6,607 nucleotides of DNA, taken from contig DAIDTV010000017.1 of NCBI GenBank assembly GCA_027457005.1, positions 1 through 6,607 on the forward strand, in the 5' to 3' direction. Below, piece after piece: positions 1-6,356 of the stretch; within the stretch, counting starts at the first letter, position 1, and each line of letters begins with the position of its first letter. The stretch is from Chloroflexota bacterium (lineage in GTDB: Bacteria > Chloroflexota > Limnocylindria > Limnocylindrales > CSP1-4). The position numbers and the translations under genes are program-made. The notes under the pieces are model-generated. The model made no database searches, had not been told where the DNA came from, and saw only the letters and a program-made list of their open reading frames with translations.

Positions 1-18
1 GTCATCGGGCATGGTCAT
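1..18 (-). CDS. Start of an unidentified protein, cut by the window edge
   Basis: Reading the minus strand, an ATG at 18-16 opens a frame giving MTMPDD before the window ends; a second in-frame ATG lies at 12-10. A purine-rich GGGAGG at 36-31 lies 12 nt upstream of the first ATG and 18 nt upstream of the second, so the first ATG is favoured although the spacing is slightly long. The gene would lie downstream of galK on the same strand, 77 bp after its stop, so co-transcription is possible. Six residues do not allow any functional call. The main support is the Shine-Dalgarno-like sequence plus the orientation. Confidence 0.4.
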
Positions 19-30
19 CGTGTCGCGGCA

Positions 31-36
31 CCTCCC
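31..36 (-). promoter_or_regulatory. Ribosome binding site of the left-edge gene
   Basis: The minus strand reads GGGAGG here, close to the anti-Shine-Dalgarno complement. It is 12 nt upstream of the ATG at 18-16 and is the main evidence that a gene begins at the left edge. Confidence 0.45.
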
Positions 37-95
37 TTGCTCGGGACGCCCCCGGATCGTCCTCGTGCGGATGATGGCAGTGTACGGCGCGCGCC

Positions 96-1370
96 TCAGG
101 CCGGCGCGATCAGGCCCGCCCCATCGGACGCCTCCACGAGGAACACCCGCGGCGTCAGCCCGGTCCGTCGCGGGTACTCGTCGAGGACCGCGTCGCGGAA
201 CCGGGCCTCGGCGCCCGGCTCGACCAGCGAGACCGTGCAGCCACCGAACCCGGCTCCGGTCATGCGCGAGCCGATCACGCCCGGCGTGTCGAGCGCGATG
301 TCGACCATGGCGTCCAGCTCGGGAGAGCTCACCTGGTACAGGTCGCGCAGCGAGGCGTGGCTCTCGGCGAAGCAGCGGCCGACGGTGGCGAGATCGCCGG
401 CCGCCAGCGCGGCAACCGTGTCCAGGACCCGCCGGTCTTCGCGGACCACGTGCTCGCAGCGCCGGAAGGTCTCGTCGTCGAGCCGCCCGCGGATCGACTC
501 CAGCATCCCGGGCGTCACGTCGCGGAGCGCCCGGATCGAGGGGTCCGTGGTCTGCAGCTCCGCCACGGCAGCCTCGCACTGTGCGCGGCGAGCGTTGTAC
601 TGGGAGGCGCTCAGGCGCCGCGGCGAACCGGTGTCGCACACCACCAGCCGGCAGCGGTCCCGTGGCAGGGGGACCGGCCGCCAGTCGAGCGTGCGGCAGT
701 CGAGCAGCACGGCGCTGCCCGCCTGCCCCAGCGACTCCGCCGCCTGGTCCATCAGCCCGCAGTTGACGCCCACGTAGGCGTTCTCCGCCCGCTGGCAGAT
801 GCGCGCCAGCGTCAGCCGGTCCACGGTTCCGCCGGCGGGCTCCGTGAGCGCCCACGCGGACGCGAGCTCCAGTGCCGCGGACGAGGAGAGTCCGGCCGAT
901 GTCGGGATCGTGCTCGCCAGGAGGCCGCGGAAGCCGCGGGCCGGCACCCCGGCTTCGCGCAGGGCCCAGGCCGTCCCGGCGACGTAGTCGATCCAGGTGC
1001 CCGTCCGCGGACCGATGGTGTCGAGGTCGAACCCGGCCCGCTCGCCCGTCTCCGCCAGCACGATCTCGACCCGCCGGTCCCGGGCCGGCACCAGCGCGAT
1101 GCGCAGCTCCAGGTCGATGGCAGCCGGCAGCACGAAGCCCTCGTTGTAGTCGGTGTGCTCGCCGATCAGGTTGACGCGGCCCGGAGCCCTGACGACCCGC
1201 ACCGCACCGGGATCCGCGCGCGCCAGGGGCTCCCTCTCGACCAGCGCCCGAAGGAGCGTGCCGGGATCGGCCGGATCGACCGCGATCGGGGCCGGCCGGC
1301 GAGGTCGTGCTCGCGGCCCGGAACCCGGATCGCGCGGGAGGTCGTGGCGCGGGGTTTCGGCGCTCGTCAC
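96..1370 (-). CDS. galK: Galactokinase
   Basis: Cytoplasmic GHMP-family kinase that phosphorylates alpha-D-galactose to galactose 1-phosphate with ATP, the entry step of the Leloir pathway. Counting from the chosen GTG (424 residues), the galactokinase signature APGRVNLIGEHTDYN begins at residue 62, with the catalytic Arg at about 65. The glycine/serine-rich ATP loop PTSAGLSSSAALE is at about 156-168. The CGLMDQ motif carries the catalytic Asp at about 208, and the third GHMP motif GAGFGGC is at about 372-378. The whole catalytic core is intact and ends in TGA. The start is uncertain. The frame is open upstream to 1517, but that stretch is peptidase remnant. In-frame GTG codons occur at 1391, 1370 and 1202, and none has a good Shine-Dalgarno. 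Starting at 1202 would leave only five residues before the signature. Starting at 1370 gives an Arg/Pro-rich extension of about 35 residues beyond the usual GalK N-terminus. No epimerase or uridylyltransferase gene is in view. Confidence 0.93.
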   Translation of the reverse strand: MTSAETPRHDLPRDPGSGPRARPRRPAPIAVDPADPGTLLRALVEREPLARADPGAVRVVRAPGRVNLIGEHTDYNEGFVLPAAIDLELRIALVPARDRRVEIVLAETGERAGFDLDTIGPRTGTWIDYVAGTAWALREAGVPARGFRGLLASTIPTSAGLSSSAALELASAWALTEPAGGTVDRLTLARICQRAENAYVGVNCGLMDQAAESLGQAGSAVLLDCRTLDWRPVPLPRDRCRLVVCDTGSPRRLSASQYNARRAQCEAAVAELQTTDPSIRALRDVTPGMLESIRGRLDDETFRRCEHVVREDRRVLDTVAALAAGDLATVGRCFAESHASLRDLYQVSSPELDAMVDIALDTPGVIGSRMTGAGFGGCTVSLVEPGAEARFRDAVLDEYPRRTGLTPRVFLVEASDGAGLIAPA

Positions 1371-1403
1371 GCGCGGAGCGTACGTCAGCACGCACGGAGC
1401 GTA
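1369..1403 (-). repeat. Tandem 14-bp direct repeat overlapping the galK start
   Basis: ACGCGCGGAGCGTA at 1369-1382 and ACGCACGGAGCGTA at 1390-1403 (plus strand) match at 13 of 14 positions, with a period of exactly 21 bp, two helical turns. Read on the galK strand, each copy has the form TACGCT-N6-GTG, and each GTG (1391 and 1370) is in the galK frame. TACGCT fits a loose TAnnnT -10 box, so each copy could be a leaderless promoter-plus-start. The pair could equally be a tandem protein-binding site or a small duplication. No clear -35 is visible. Confidence 0.5.
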
Positions 1404-1469
1404 GGGCAGACCGGCGCGGTGCAGCCGCGTCTGTGTGGCGGTTCGCCGGGGGGCTGTTCCGGGCGGGCC

Positions 1470-1685
1470 CCGGCGCCAGTCGGCGCCCAGCACGCGATGG
1501 TCGAGGAAGGCCAGCACCGGTCTCGTACCAGAGGCGCGCGTTCTGCGGCTTCAGCACCCAGTGGTTCTGGTCGCCGGCAGCAGCCACAGGGCCGATAGCT
1601 CCCGCCTCGGTTCCTCTTCCTTCGCGTTGGGATCCGGCCGGGCGGAGCTGAACAGCAGGGAGCCGTCGGGAAGCGCCGGAACACG
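1470..1685 (-). pseudogene. S9-family peptidase remnant with internal deletion and frameshift
   Basis: Three minus-strand frames together spell pieces of one S9 (prolyl oligopeptidase/dipeptidyl aminopeptidase-like) serine peptidase. Positions 1685-1569 encode LPDGSLLFSSARPDP followed, after an acidic stretch, by ELSALWLLPAT, typical of the N-proximal beta-propeller. At about 1572-1566 the reading jumps to another frame, giving DQNHWVLKPQNARLWYET (1572-1519); the HW of this motif holds the catalytic His near the C-terminus of the family. One extra base near 1518 shifts the frame again, and VLAFLDHRVLGADWRR (1517-1470) finishes the usual C-terminal helix. The catalytic Ser and Asp and most of both domains, normally several hundred residues, are absent. 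No functional enzyme can be made. The last fragment is in frame with galK and has no stop between, which explains the misleadingly long open frame there. Family assignment rests on remembered motifs. Confidence 0.68.
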
Positions 1686-1789
1686 GGTCGCCGGGGCAGG
1701 CGCCGCGCCCGGACGCCGGCAGATCCCCGACGCGCGCGCCAGACGCCGCTCCGCGGGACCGGCCGGCGGTCCCTGCCGCCGAGCGGCGG

Positions 1790-1795
1790 TACAAT
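1790..1795 (+). promoter_or_regulatory. Candidate -10 box for ppdK
   Basis: TACAAT matches the sigma-70-type consensus TATAAT at five of six positions and sits in an unusually AT-rich island of this GC-rich spacer. It would place transcription start near 1802 and leave a leader of about 100 nt. No convincing -35 hexamer lies about 17 bp upstream, so this is a weak to moderate call. Confidence 0.4.
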
Positions 1796-1835
1796 TCGTG
1801 CCGTCCCACGTCGCCATTCGACCCTGCCCGGAGCC

Positions 1836-1848
1836 ACGTTCCGAACGT
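1836..1848. promoter_or_regulatory. Perfect 13-bp palindrome in the ppdK leader
   Basis: ACGTTC-C-GAACGT is a perfect six-base inverted repeat around one central base. It lies about 40 bp downstream of the candidate -10 box and 56 bp upstream of the ppdK ATG. Its symmetry and position suggest an operator for a dimeric repressor acting on ppdK, but no regulator gene is present in the window and I do not recognise the motif as a known operator. Confidence 0.35.
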
Positions 1849-1888
1849 CCCCACGGATCGAACGCCCCCTACCACCAGCGTCCCCCAC

Positions 1889-1894
1889 AAGGAG
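1889..1894 (+). promoter_or_regulatory. Ribosome binding site of ppdK
   Basis: AAGGAG lies 10 nt upstream of the ATG at 1905, and it fixes that ATG as the start of ppdK. Confidence 0.75.
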
Positions 1895-1904
1895 CCAGCG
1901 ATCC

Positions 1905-4691
1905 ATGACCACCACTGACAGCGTCGCCGAACGAACCCACCGCGCGGCCAGGCGGTACATCTACGCCTTCGGCGCGGGGCGTGCCGACGGGAACGGCGAG
2001 ATGAAGGGGCTCCTCGGCGGCAAGGGCGCCGGGCTCGCGGAGATGACGCGGGCGGGCCTCCCCGTCCCGCCCGGGTTCACCATCACCACCGAGGCATGCA
2101 ACGACTACTTCGCGAGCGGCGAGCGGCTCCCGGACGGCCTGTGGGACGACGTCCAGGACGCCATGCGCGAGGTGGAGCGGGAGACCGGCAAGCAGTTCGG
2201 CGGGCGCGACAACCCGCTGCTCGTGAGCGTCCGCTCCGGCTCCAAGTTCTCGATGCCCGGCATGATGGACACGGTGCTCAACCTCGGGCTCAACGAGGAG
2301 ACGCTGCCGGGCCTGATTGCCCTCACGCAGAACGAGCGCTTCGGCTGGGACGCCTACCGGCGCTTCATCCAGATGTTCGGCCGGATCGTGATGGACGTGG
2401 ACGGCGTCCGCTTCGACGAGGCGCTGGATGCCGCGAAGGAGCGGCACGGCGCGAAGGCCGACACGGACCTCGACGCTGCCGCCCTGCGCGAGCTCGTGGA
2501 CGCGTACAAGGCCATCGTGCGGGAGGCCACCGGCCGCGAGTTCCCCACCGACCCCGACGAGCAGCTCGATCTGGCCATCAAGGCCGTCTTCGGCTCGTGG
2601 TTCGGCAAGCGCGCCGTGGACTACCGCAACTACAACAAGATCGCCCACGATCTCGGCACGGCCGTCAACGTGGTGACCATGGTCTTCGGCAACATGGGCA
2701 ATGATTCCGGGACCGGCGTCGCGTTCACGCGCGACCCCAACACCGGCGAGAAGGTGCTCTACGGCGAGTACCTGACCAACGCCCAGGGCGAGGACGTGGT
2801 GGCCGGCATCCGGACGCCCCAGGTGATCGCCCACCTCGCGGAGGAGCTTCCGCAGGCCTACCGCGAGTTCCAGGAGATCGCCCAGAGGCTCGAGCGGCAC
2901 TACCGCGACGTGCAGGACCTGGAGTTCACCATCGAGCGCGGCCGCCTCTTCATGCTGCAGACGCGCACCGCGAAGCGGACCGCGGCGGCCGCCGTGAAGA
3001 TCGCCGTGGACATGGTGGCCGAGGGGATCATCACCGAGGCCGAAGCGGTCGAGCGGATCGAGCCCGCCCAGGTCGACCAGCTGCTGCGCGCCCAGTTCGA
3101 CCCGAAGGCGCGCCGGGCGGCGCCCCGCATCGCGAAGGGCCTGAACGCGTCACCCGGCGCGGCCGTCGGCCGGGCCGTCTTCGATGCCGACACCGCGGTG
3201 GAGTGGGCCGGGCGCGGCGAGCGCGTGGTGCTGGTGCGGATCGAGACCTCGCCCGACGACTTCCACGGGATGGCCGTGGCCGAGGGGATCCTGACGGCCC
3301 GCGGCGGCGCGACCTCGCATGCCGCGGTGGTGGCCCGCCAGATCGGCAAGCCGTGCGTGGCGGGCTGCTCGGAGCTGCTGGTGGACTACCGCTCGAAGTC
3401 GGCCACCGCCAACGGTTCGAGCTTCCGCGAGGGCGATCCGATCAGCGTGGACGGGTCGACCGGCGAGGTGTTCCTCGGCGCACTGCCCACCGTGGCAGCG
3501 CGCTTCGAGGAGCAGCCCGAGCTCCAGCAGATCCTCGGTTGGGCCGACAAGGTCCGGCGCCTGCAGGTCTGGACCAACGCCGACAAGCCGGAGGAAGCCG
3601 CCCAGGCCCGCAGCTACGGGGCGCAGGGGATCGGCCTCTGCCGCACGGAGCACATGTTCCGCGAGGGCGAGCGGCTCGAGATCGTGCGCGACGCGATCCT
3701 CGTCGCGTTCCAGGCGACCAGGGCCAAGGAGCGCCAGGCTGCCGGCGAGACGCTGGGCGACGCCGACCGGGATGCCGTCGCGCGGTTCGACGCGGCGATC
3801 GCGAAGCTCGAGAAGCTCCAGCAGGGCGACTTCGAGGGGATCCTCGCCGCGATGAGCGGGCTGCCGGTGGTGATCCGGCTGATCGACCCGCCCCTCCACG
3901 AGTTCCTCCCCAAGCACGACGACCTGATCGTGGAGGTCACGCAGCTGCGCGAGCGGCATACGCCGGAGGACGATCCGGGCTTCGTCAAGGCCCGGACCAT
4001 GCTGGCGGCGGTCGAGGCGCTGCGCGAGCAGAACCCGATGCTCGGCCTCCGGGGCATCCGCCTCGGCCTGATGATCCCGGACATCACCAAGATGCAGACC
4101 CGGGCCATCCTGAACGCGGCGATCGCGGTGCGCCGGGCGGGGGGCGACCCGCACGTCGAGATCATGATCCCGCTCGTGGGCCACGTGAACGAGCTGGCTG
4201 CCAGCCAGACGCTGCTCGAGGCCGAGGCGAAGCAGGTCATGGAAACGGCCGGCGCCACCGTCGACTACAAGTTCGGCACCATGATCGAGGTGCCGCGCGG
4301 CGCGCTCACCGCCGACGAGATCGCGAAGTACGCGCAGTTCTTCAGCTTCGGCACCAACGACCTGACGCAGATGACGTTCGGGTACAGCCGGGACGACGCC
4401 GAGGGCGGCTTCCTGCTCGCCTACGTCGAGCGCAGGATCCTGCCGTTCAACCCCTTCCAGACGCTCGACCGGGCCGGCGTGGGCCAGCTCATGCGGATCG
4501 CGGTCGAGAAGGGCCGGGCGACGCGGCCGGACATCAAGCTCGGCATCTGCGGCGAGCATGGCGGTGATCCCGACTCGATCGCGTTCTGCCACGAGATCGG
4601 GCTCAACTACGTCTCGTGCTCACCGTTCCGGGTTCCCGTGGCGCGCCTCGCCGCCGCCCAGGCGGTGCTGGCCGGCGAGCGCGACAAGTAG
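1905..4691 (+). CDS. ppdK: Pyruvate, phosphate dikinase
   Basis: Cytoplasmic enzyme interconverting ATP, phosphate and pyruvate with AMP, pyrophosphate and phosphoenolpyruvate. It serves gluconeogenesis from pyruvate or, in reverse, pyrophosphate-linked glycolysis. All three parts of the family are complete in 928 residues. The ATP-grasp nucleotide-binding domain (about 20-355) has GGKGAGLAEM at 38, SVRSGSKFSMPGMMDTVLN at 108 and the end motif LQTRTAKRT at 351. The swivelling phosphohistidine domain (about 410-525) has GGATSHAAVVAR with the phospho-accepting His at 472. The C-terminal PEP/pyruvate barrel (about 535-925) has GLCRTEHMF at 577, FGTNDLTQMTFG at 815 and GICGEHGG at 880 with catalytic Cys 882. 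Length is slightly above the common 870-910. The ATG follows AAGGAG, and the gene ends in TAG. It stands alone, divergent from galK and convergent with the oxidoreductase. No PPDK regulatory protein gene is visible. PEP synthase is excluded by the PPDK-type KFSMPGMMDTVLN and FGTNDLTQMTFG motifs. Confidence 0.98.
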   Translation: MTTTDSVAERTHRAARRYIYAFGAGRADGNGEMKGLLGGKGAGLAEMTRAGLPVPPGFTITTEACNDYFASGERLPDGLWDDVQDAMREVERETGKQFGGRDNPLLVSVRSGSKFSMPGMMDTVLNLGLNEETLPGLIALTQNERFGWDAYRRFIQMFGRIVMDVDGVRFDEALDAAKERHGAKADTDLDAAALRELVDAYKAIVREATGREFPTDPDEQLDLAIKAVFGSWFGKRAVDYRNYNKIAHDLGTAVNVVTMVFGNMGNDSGTGVAFTRDPNTGEKVLYGEYLTNAQGEDVVAGIRTPQVIAHLAEELPQAYREFQEIAQRLERHYRDVQDLEFTIERGRLFMLQTRTAKRTAAAAVKIAVDMVAEGIITEAEAVERIEPAQVDQLLRAQFDPKARRAAPRIAKGLNASPGAAVGRAVFDADTAVEWAGRGERVVLVRIETSPDDFHGMAVAEGILTARGGATSHAAVVARQIGKPCVAGCSELLVDYRSKSATANGSSFREGDPISVDGSTGEVFLGALPTVAARFEEQPELQQILGWADKVRRLQVWTNADKPEEAAQARSYGAQGIGLCRTEHMFREGERLEIVRDAILVAFQATRAKERQAAGETLGDADRDAVARFDAAIAKLEKLQQGDFEGILAAMSGLPVVIRLIDPPLHEFLPKHDDLIVEVTQLRERHTPEDDPGFVKARTMLAAVEALREQNPMLGLRGIRLGLMIPDITKMQTRAILNAAIAVRRAGGDPHVEIMIPLVGHVNELAASQTLLEAEAKQVMETAGATVDYKFGTMIEVPRGALTADEIAKYAQFFSFGTNDLTQMTFGYSRDDAEGGFLLAYVERRILPFNPFQTLDRAGVGQLMRIAVEKGRATRPDIKLGICGEHGGDPDSIAFCHEIGLNYVSCSPFRVPVARLAAAQAVLAGERDK

Positions 4692-4694
4692 CCG

Positions 4695-4745
4695 GAGGCG
4701 GCGTCGGTCGTCCCGGCGCCGCCCCCATCCCTCCGGCGCCGCCTC
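4695..4745. repeat. GC-rich direct and inverted repeats after ppdK
   Basis: Starting four bases after the ppdK stop, GAGGCGGCG (4695-4703) can pair with CGCCGCCTC at 4737-4745 over nine bases. Its inner GGCGGCG (4697-4703) can pair instead with CGCCGCC at 4717-4723. The two right arms belong to an 11-bp direct repeat, CCGGCGCCGCC, at 4713-4723 and 4733-4743, spaced 20 bp apart. The result is two mutually exclusive hairpins with one shared left arm. No T-tract follows either, so an intrinsic terminator is not supported here; RNA 3'-end protection is possible. Confidence 0.45.
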
Positions 4746-4794
4746 TGCGCGACGGCCGGGGCCGACATCGCCGCTGCCCGGGCGCCGGCTCATC

Positions 4795-4826
4795 GCTCCG
4801 ACTCCAGCCGCCGGAGCTCGGTTTCT
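4795..4826 (+). terminator. Possible ppdK transcription terminator
   Basis: GCTCCG (4795-4800) and CGGAGC (4812-4817) form a six-pair GC stem with an 11-nt loop, followed by TCGGTTTCT, a weak T-rich tail. It lies in the convergent spacer about 100 bp after the ppdK stop and 9 bp before the end of the opposing gene. The stem is short and the tail is interrupted. Confidence 0.33.
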
Positions 4827-4834
4827 GACCGGGG

Positions 4835-6202
4835 TTACCGGCCCGATCGGCCCTGGTGCCGGTACGCGTCGACCAGGGCGGTGCCCAGCACGCGGGCCAG
4901 CGTGGGGAACGCGTGGATCGTGTCGGCAAGGACGGCGAGGGGCACGCGGCCCCGGATGGCCAGCACCGCCTCGTGGAGCGCCTCCGAGGCGGCGGGGCCG
5001 GCCAGGAACGCCCCCACCAGCTGCTGCGCCCCACGGTCGACCACGATCGTGACGTGTCCCGCCGCCTCCGCCACCTCGCCCTTGGCGGTCTGCGCGACGT
5101 CGATGCTGACCTCGAACGCGTCCAGCCCGACCGCCCGGGCCTGGTCGAGCAGCAGCCCCACGCCCGCCGTCTCGGGGTCCGTGTAGGTCGCCCGCGGCAC
5201 CGCGCGCAGGTCGGCCCGCACGTCGTCGCCGAGCGCCACCCGGACCGCCATCTCGCCCTCGTAGTGGGCCACGTGCGTGAACTGCCCGCCTCCCGCGGCA
5301 TCGCCCGCCACGTAGACCTCGTCCGCGACGCGGAGCCGGTCGTCCGGGCGCAGGCGACCGCCCCCGACGTCGACGCCCACGGTCTCGAGCCCCAGCCCGT
5401 CGAGCGGGGTGTGCCTTCCGGTCGACACGAGCACCTCGTGCCCCTCGGCCCACGACCCGTCGTCGAGCTCCACCCGGTGCGCGCCGTCCGCGGCTGCGCC
5501 GGCCACGATGCGCCGGGCGCGTGCCGATGTCCGGACGTCGACGCCGTCCCGTCGCAGCGCCGCCTCCAGCACGGCGGAGTTGCGGGGATGGTCCCGGTCG
5601 TTCAGGCGGTCGTGCGGATGGGCCAGGGTGACCCGCACGCCATACCGGGCGAACACCTGGGCCAGCTCCGCGCCGCTCGGTCCCCCGCCCAGGATCACCA
5701 GGCTGCGAGGGAGATCCCGCGCGCCGGTGGCCTGGCGGGTGGTCCAGCGCCCGCTCGCCTCCAGCCCCTCGACCGGCGGGATCGTCGCGCGCGACCCGAC
5801 CGCCAGCACGACGTGAGCGGCCTGGAGCGTGCGTTCGCCGTCCGGCGACCGGACCGCCACCCGTCCCGGTCCGTCGAGACGCCCCTCGCCACGGATCACC
5901 ACGGCCCCGGCGCTCTCCAGCGACCGCACGTGGCGGGAATCGTCCGGCACGTCGCGATCCTCCCGGCTGATCATCCAGTCGCGGCGGGCCGATGCCTTCG
6001 ACCACGGGTAGTCACCGCCCAGCGCATGGATTCCCGCCGCGTGGAGCAGCGTCTTGGATGGCATGCAGGCGAAGAACGGGCACTCGCCGCCGACGTACTC
6101 GCGCTCGACGACGGCGACGCTCGCGCCACGTTCCAGCGCCAGGAAGGCCGCGCCCTCGCCGGCGGGACCGGCCCCCACGATCACGAAGTCGAATCGATCC
6201 AC
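4835..6202 (-). CDS. NAD(P)/FAD-dependent disulfide oxidoreductase, lipoamide dehydrogenase/mercuric reductase-like
   Basis: Class I pyridine nucleotide-disulfide oxidoreductase fold, probably cytoplasmic; substrate unknown. From the chosen GTG (455 residues) it has the FAD Rossmann motif GAGPAGEG at about 10-17 and GGECPFFACMPSK with redox cysteines at 41 and 46 in the usual C-x4-C spacing. The NAD(P) motif GGGPSGAE starts at about 172, the second FAD motif VAGDAAGG is at about 298-305, and a C-terminal dimerisation domain runs from about 335 on. Where lipoamide dehydrogenases have HPTLxE with the catalytic His-Glu pair, this protein has FPTLAR (432-437), so the classical acid-base dyad is missing. 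After the second strand of the NAD(P) fold it has His-Pro-His (195-197) rather than the Glu typical of NAD users, so cofactor preference cannot be read. The GTG at 6202 is preferred because GGGGGAA lies 9 nt upstream; an in-frame GTG at 6220 would add six residues. It is convergent with ppdK and downstream of a broken antiporter gene. No heavy-metal or 2-oxoacid dehydrogenase gene is nearby. Confidence 0.92.
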   Translation of the reverse strand: MDRFDFVIVGAGPAGEGAAFLALERGASVAVVEREYVGGECPFFACMPSKTLLHAAGIHALGGDYPWSKASARRDWMISREDRDVPDDSRHVRSLESAGAVVIRGEGRLDGPGRVAVRSPDGERTLQAAHVVLAVGSRATIPPVEGLEASGRWTTRQATGARDLPRSLVILGGGPSGAELAQVFARYGVRVTLAHPHDRLNDRDHPRNSAVLEAALRRDGVDVRTSARARRIVAGAAADGAHRVELDDGSWAEGHEVLVSTGRHTPLDGLGLETVGVDVGGGRLRPDDRLRVADEVYVAGDAAGGGQFTHVAHYEGEMAVRVALGDDVRADLRAVPRATYTDPETAGVGLLLDQARAVGLDAFEVSIDVAQTAKGEVAEAAGHVTIVVDRGAQQLVGAFLAGPAASEALHEAVLAIRGRVPLAVLADTIHAFPTLARVLGTALVDAYRHQGRSGR

Positions 6203-6211
6203 CGTTGCTGG

Positions 6212-6218
6212 TTCCCCC
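6212..6218 (-). promoter_or_regulatory. Probable ribosome binding site of the oxidoreductase
   Basis: The minus strand reads GGGGGAA, ending 9 nt before the GTG at 6202-6200. It would lie inside the coding sequence if translation began at the upstream GTG (6220-6218), which has no comparable site before it. It therefore decides between the two starts. Confidence 0.45.
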
Positions 6219-6356
6219 ACTGACGCTCGGCGCGCAACGATCTCACCTGGCCCGGTGCGCGCGCCTGTTCGGCGTTCGGTGGACCGATCATCGCAGGGCT
6301 GTCCAGCCGCGCCCGGTTCGTGCGCCCACCGAGGTCCGCCGCGGGCTCCTTCCCCG

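Larger units (their letters stand above)
1371..1904. other. Intergenic region between divergent galK and ppdK, no intact gene
   Basis: This 534-bp stretch separates the two divergent genes. It holds the galK-proximal direct repeats (to 1403), the S9 peptidase remnant (about 1470-1685) and the ppdK leader with its promoter-like and operator-like sequences (about 1790-1894). Between 1686 and 1789 the sequence is GC-rich, and I could not recognise a protein in any frame. It may be decayed N-terminal sequence of the same peptidase or ordinary spacer. Open frames crossing the region on either strand read as Arg/Pro/Ala-rich translations without domain character, as expected by chance at this GC content. 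Confidence 0.7.

Noticed and set aside
86..95. GGCGCGCGCC palindrome just after the galK stop as a terminator
   Set aside because: It is self-complementary with no room for a loop and no T-tract, and such strings are common in DNA this GC-rich.
1371..1517. Extending galactokinase to the start at 1517
   Set aside because: The first 16 codons (VLAFLDHRVLGADWRR) match the C-terminal helix of S9 peptidases, and the rest up to about 1391 has no galactokinase character.
1435..1908. Plus-strand open frame of 157 codons upstream of ppdK
   Set aside because: Its translation is Arg/Pro/Ser-rich without any domain, it lies over the antisense of the peptidase remnant, and it overlaps the ppdK start. 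Long chance frames are expected at this GC content.
3150..4592. Long antisense open frame of 480 codons inside ppdK
   Set aside because: It is the mirror of a strongly conserved coding region with G/C third positions. The translation is low in complexity and has no recognisable domain.
4835..6202. Mercuric reductase (merA) call
   Set aside because: There is no N-terminal metal-binding domain, no C-terminal vicinal cysteine pair and no mer genes nearby.
4856..6223. Plus-strand open frame of 455 codons opposite the oxidoreductase
   Set aside because: It is the complement of a clear flavoprotein gene and shows only Arg/His/Pro/Ala-rich sequence.
6221..6356. Short minus-strand frame opening with GTG between the antiporter remnant and the oxidoreductase
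   Set aside because: The roughly 50-codon translation matches nothing I recognise, has no convincing ribosome binding site, and would run into the oxidoreductase in another frame.
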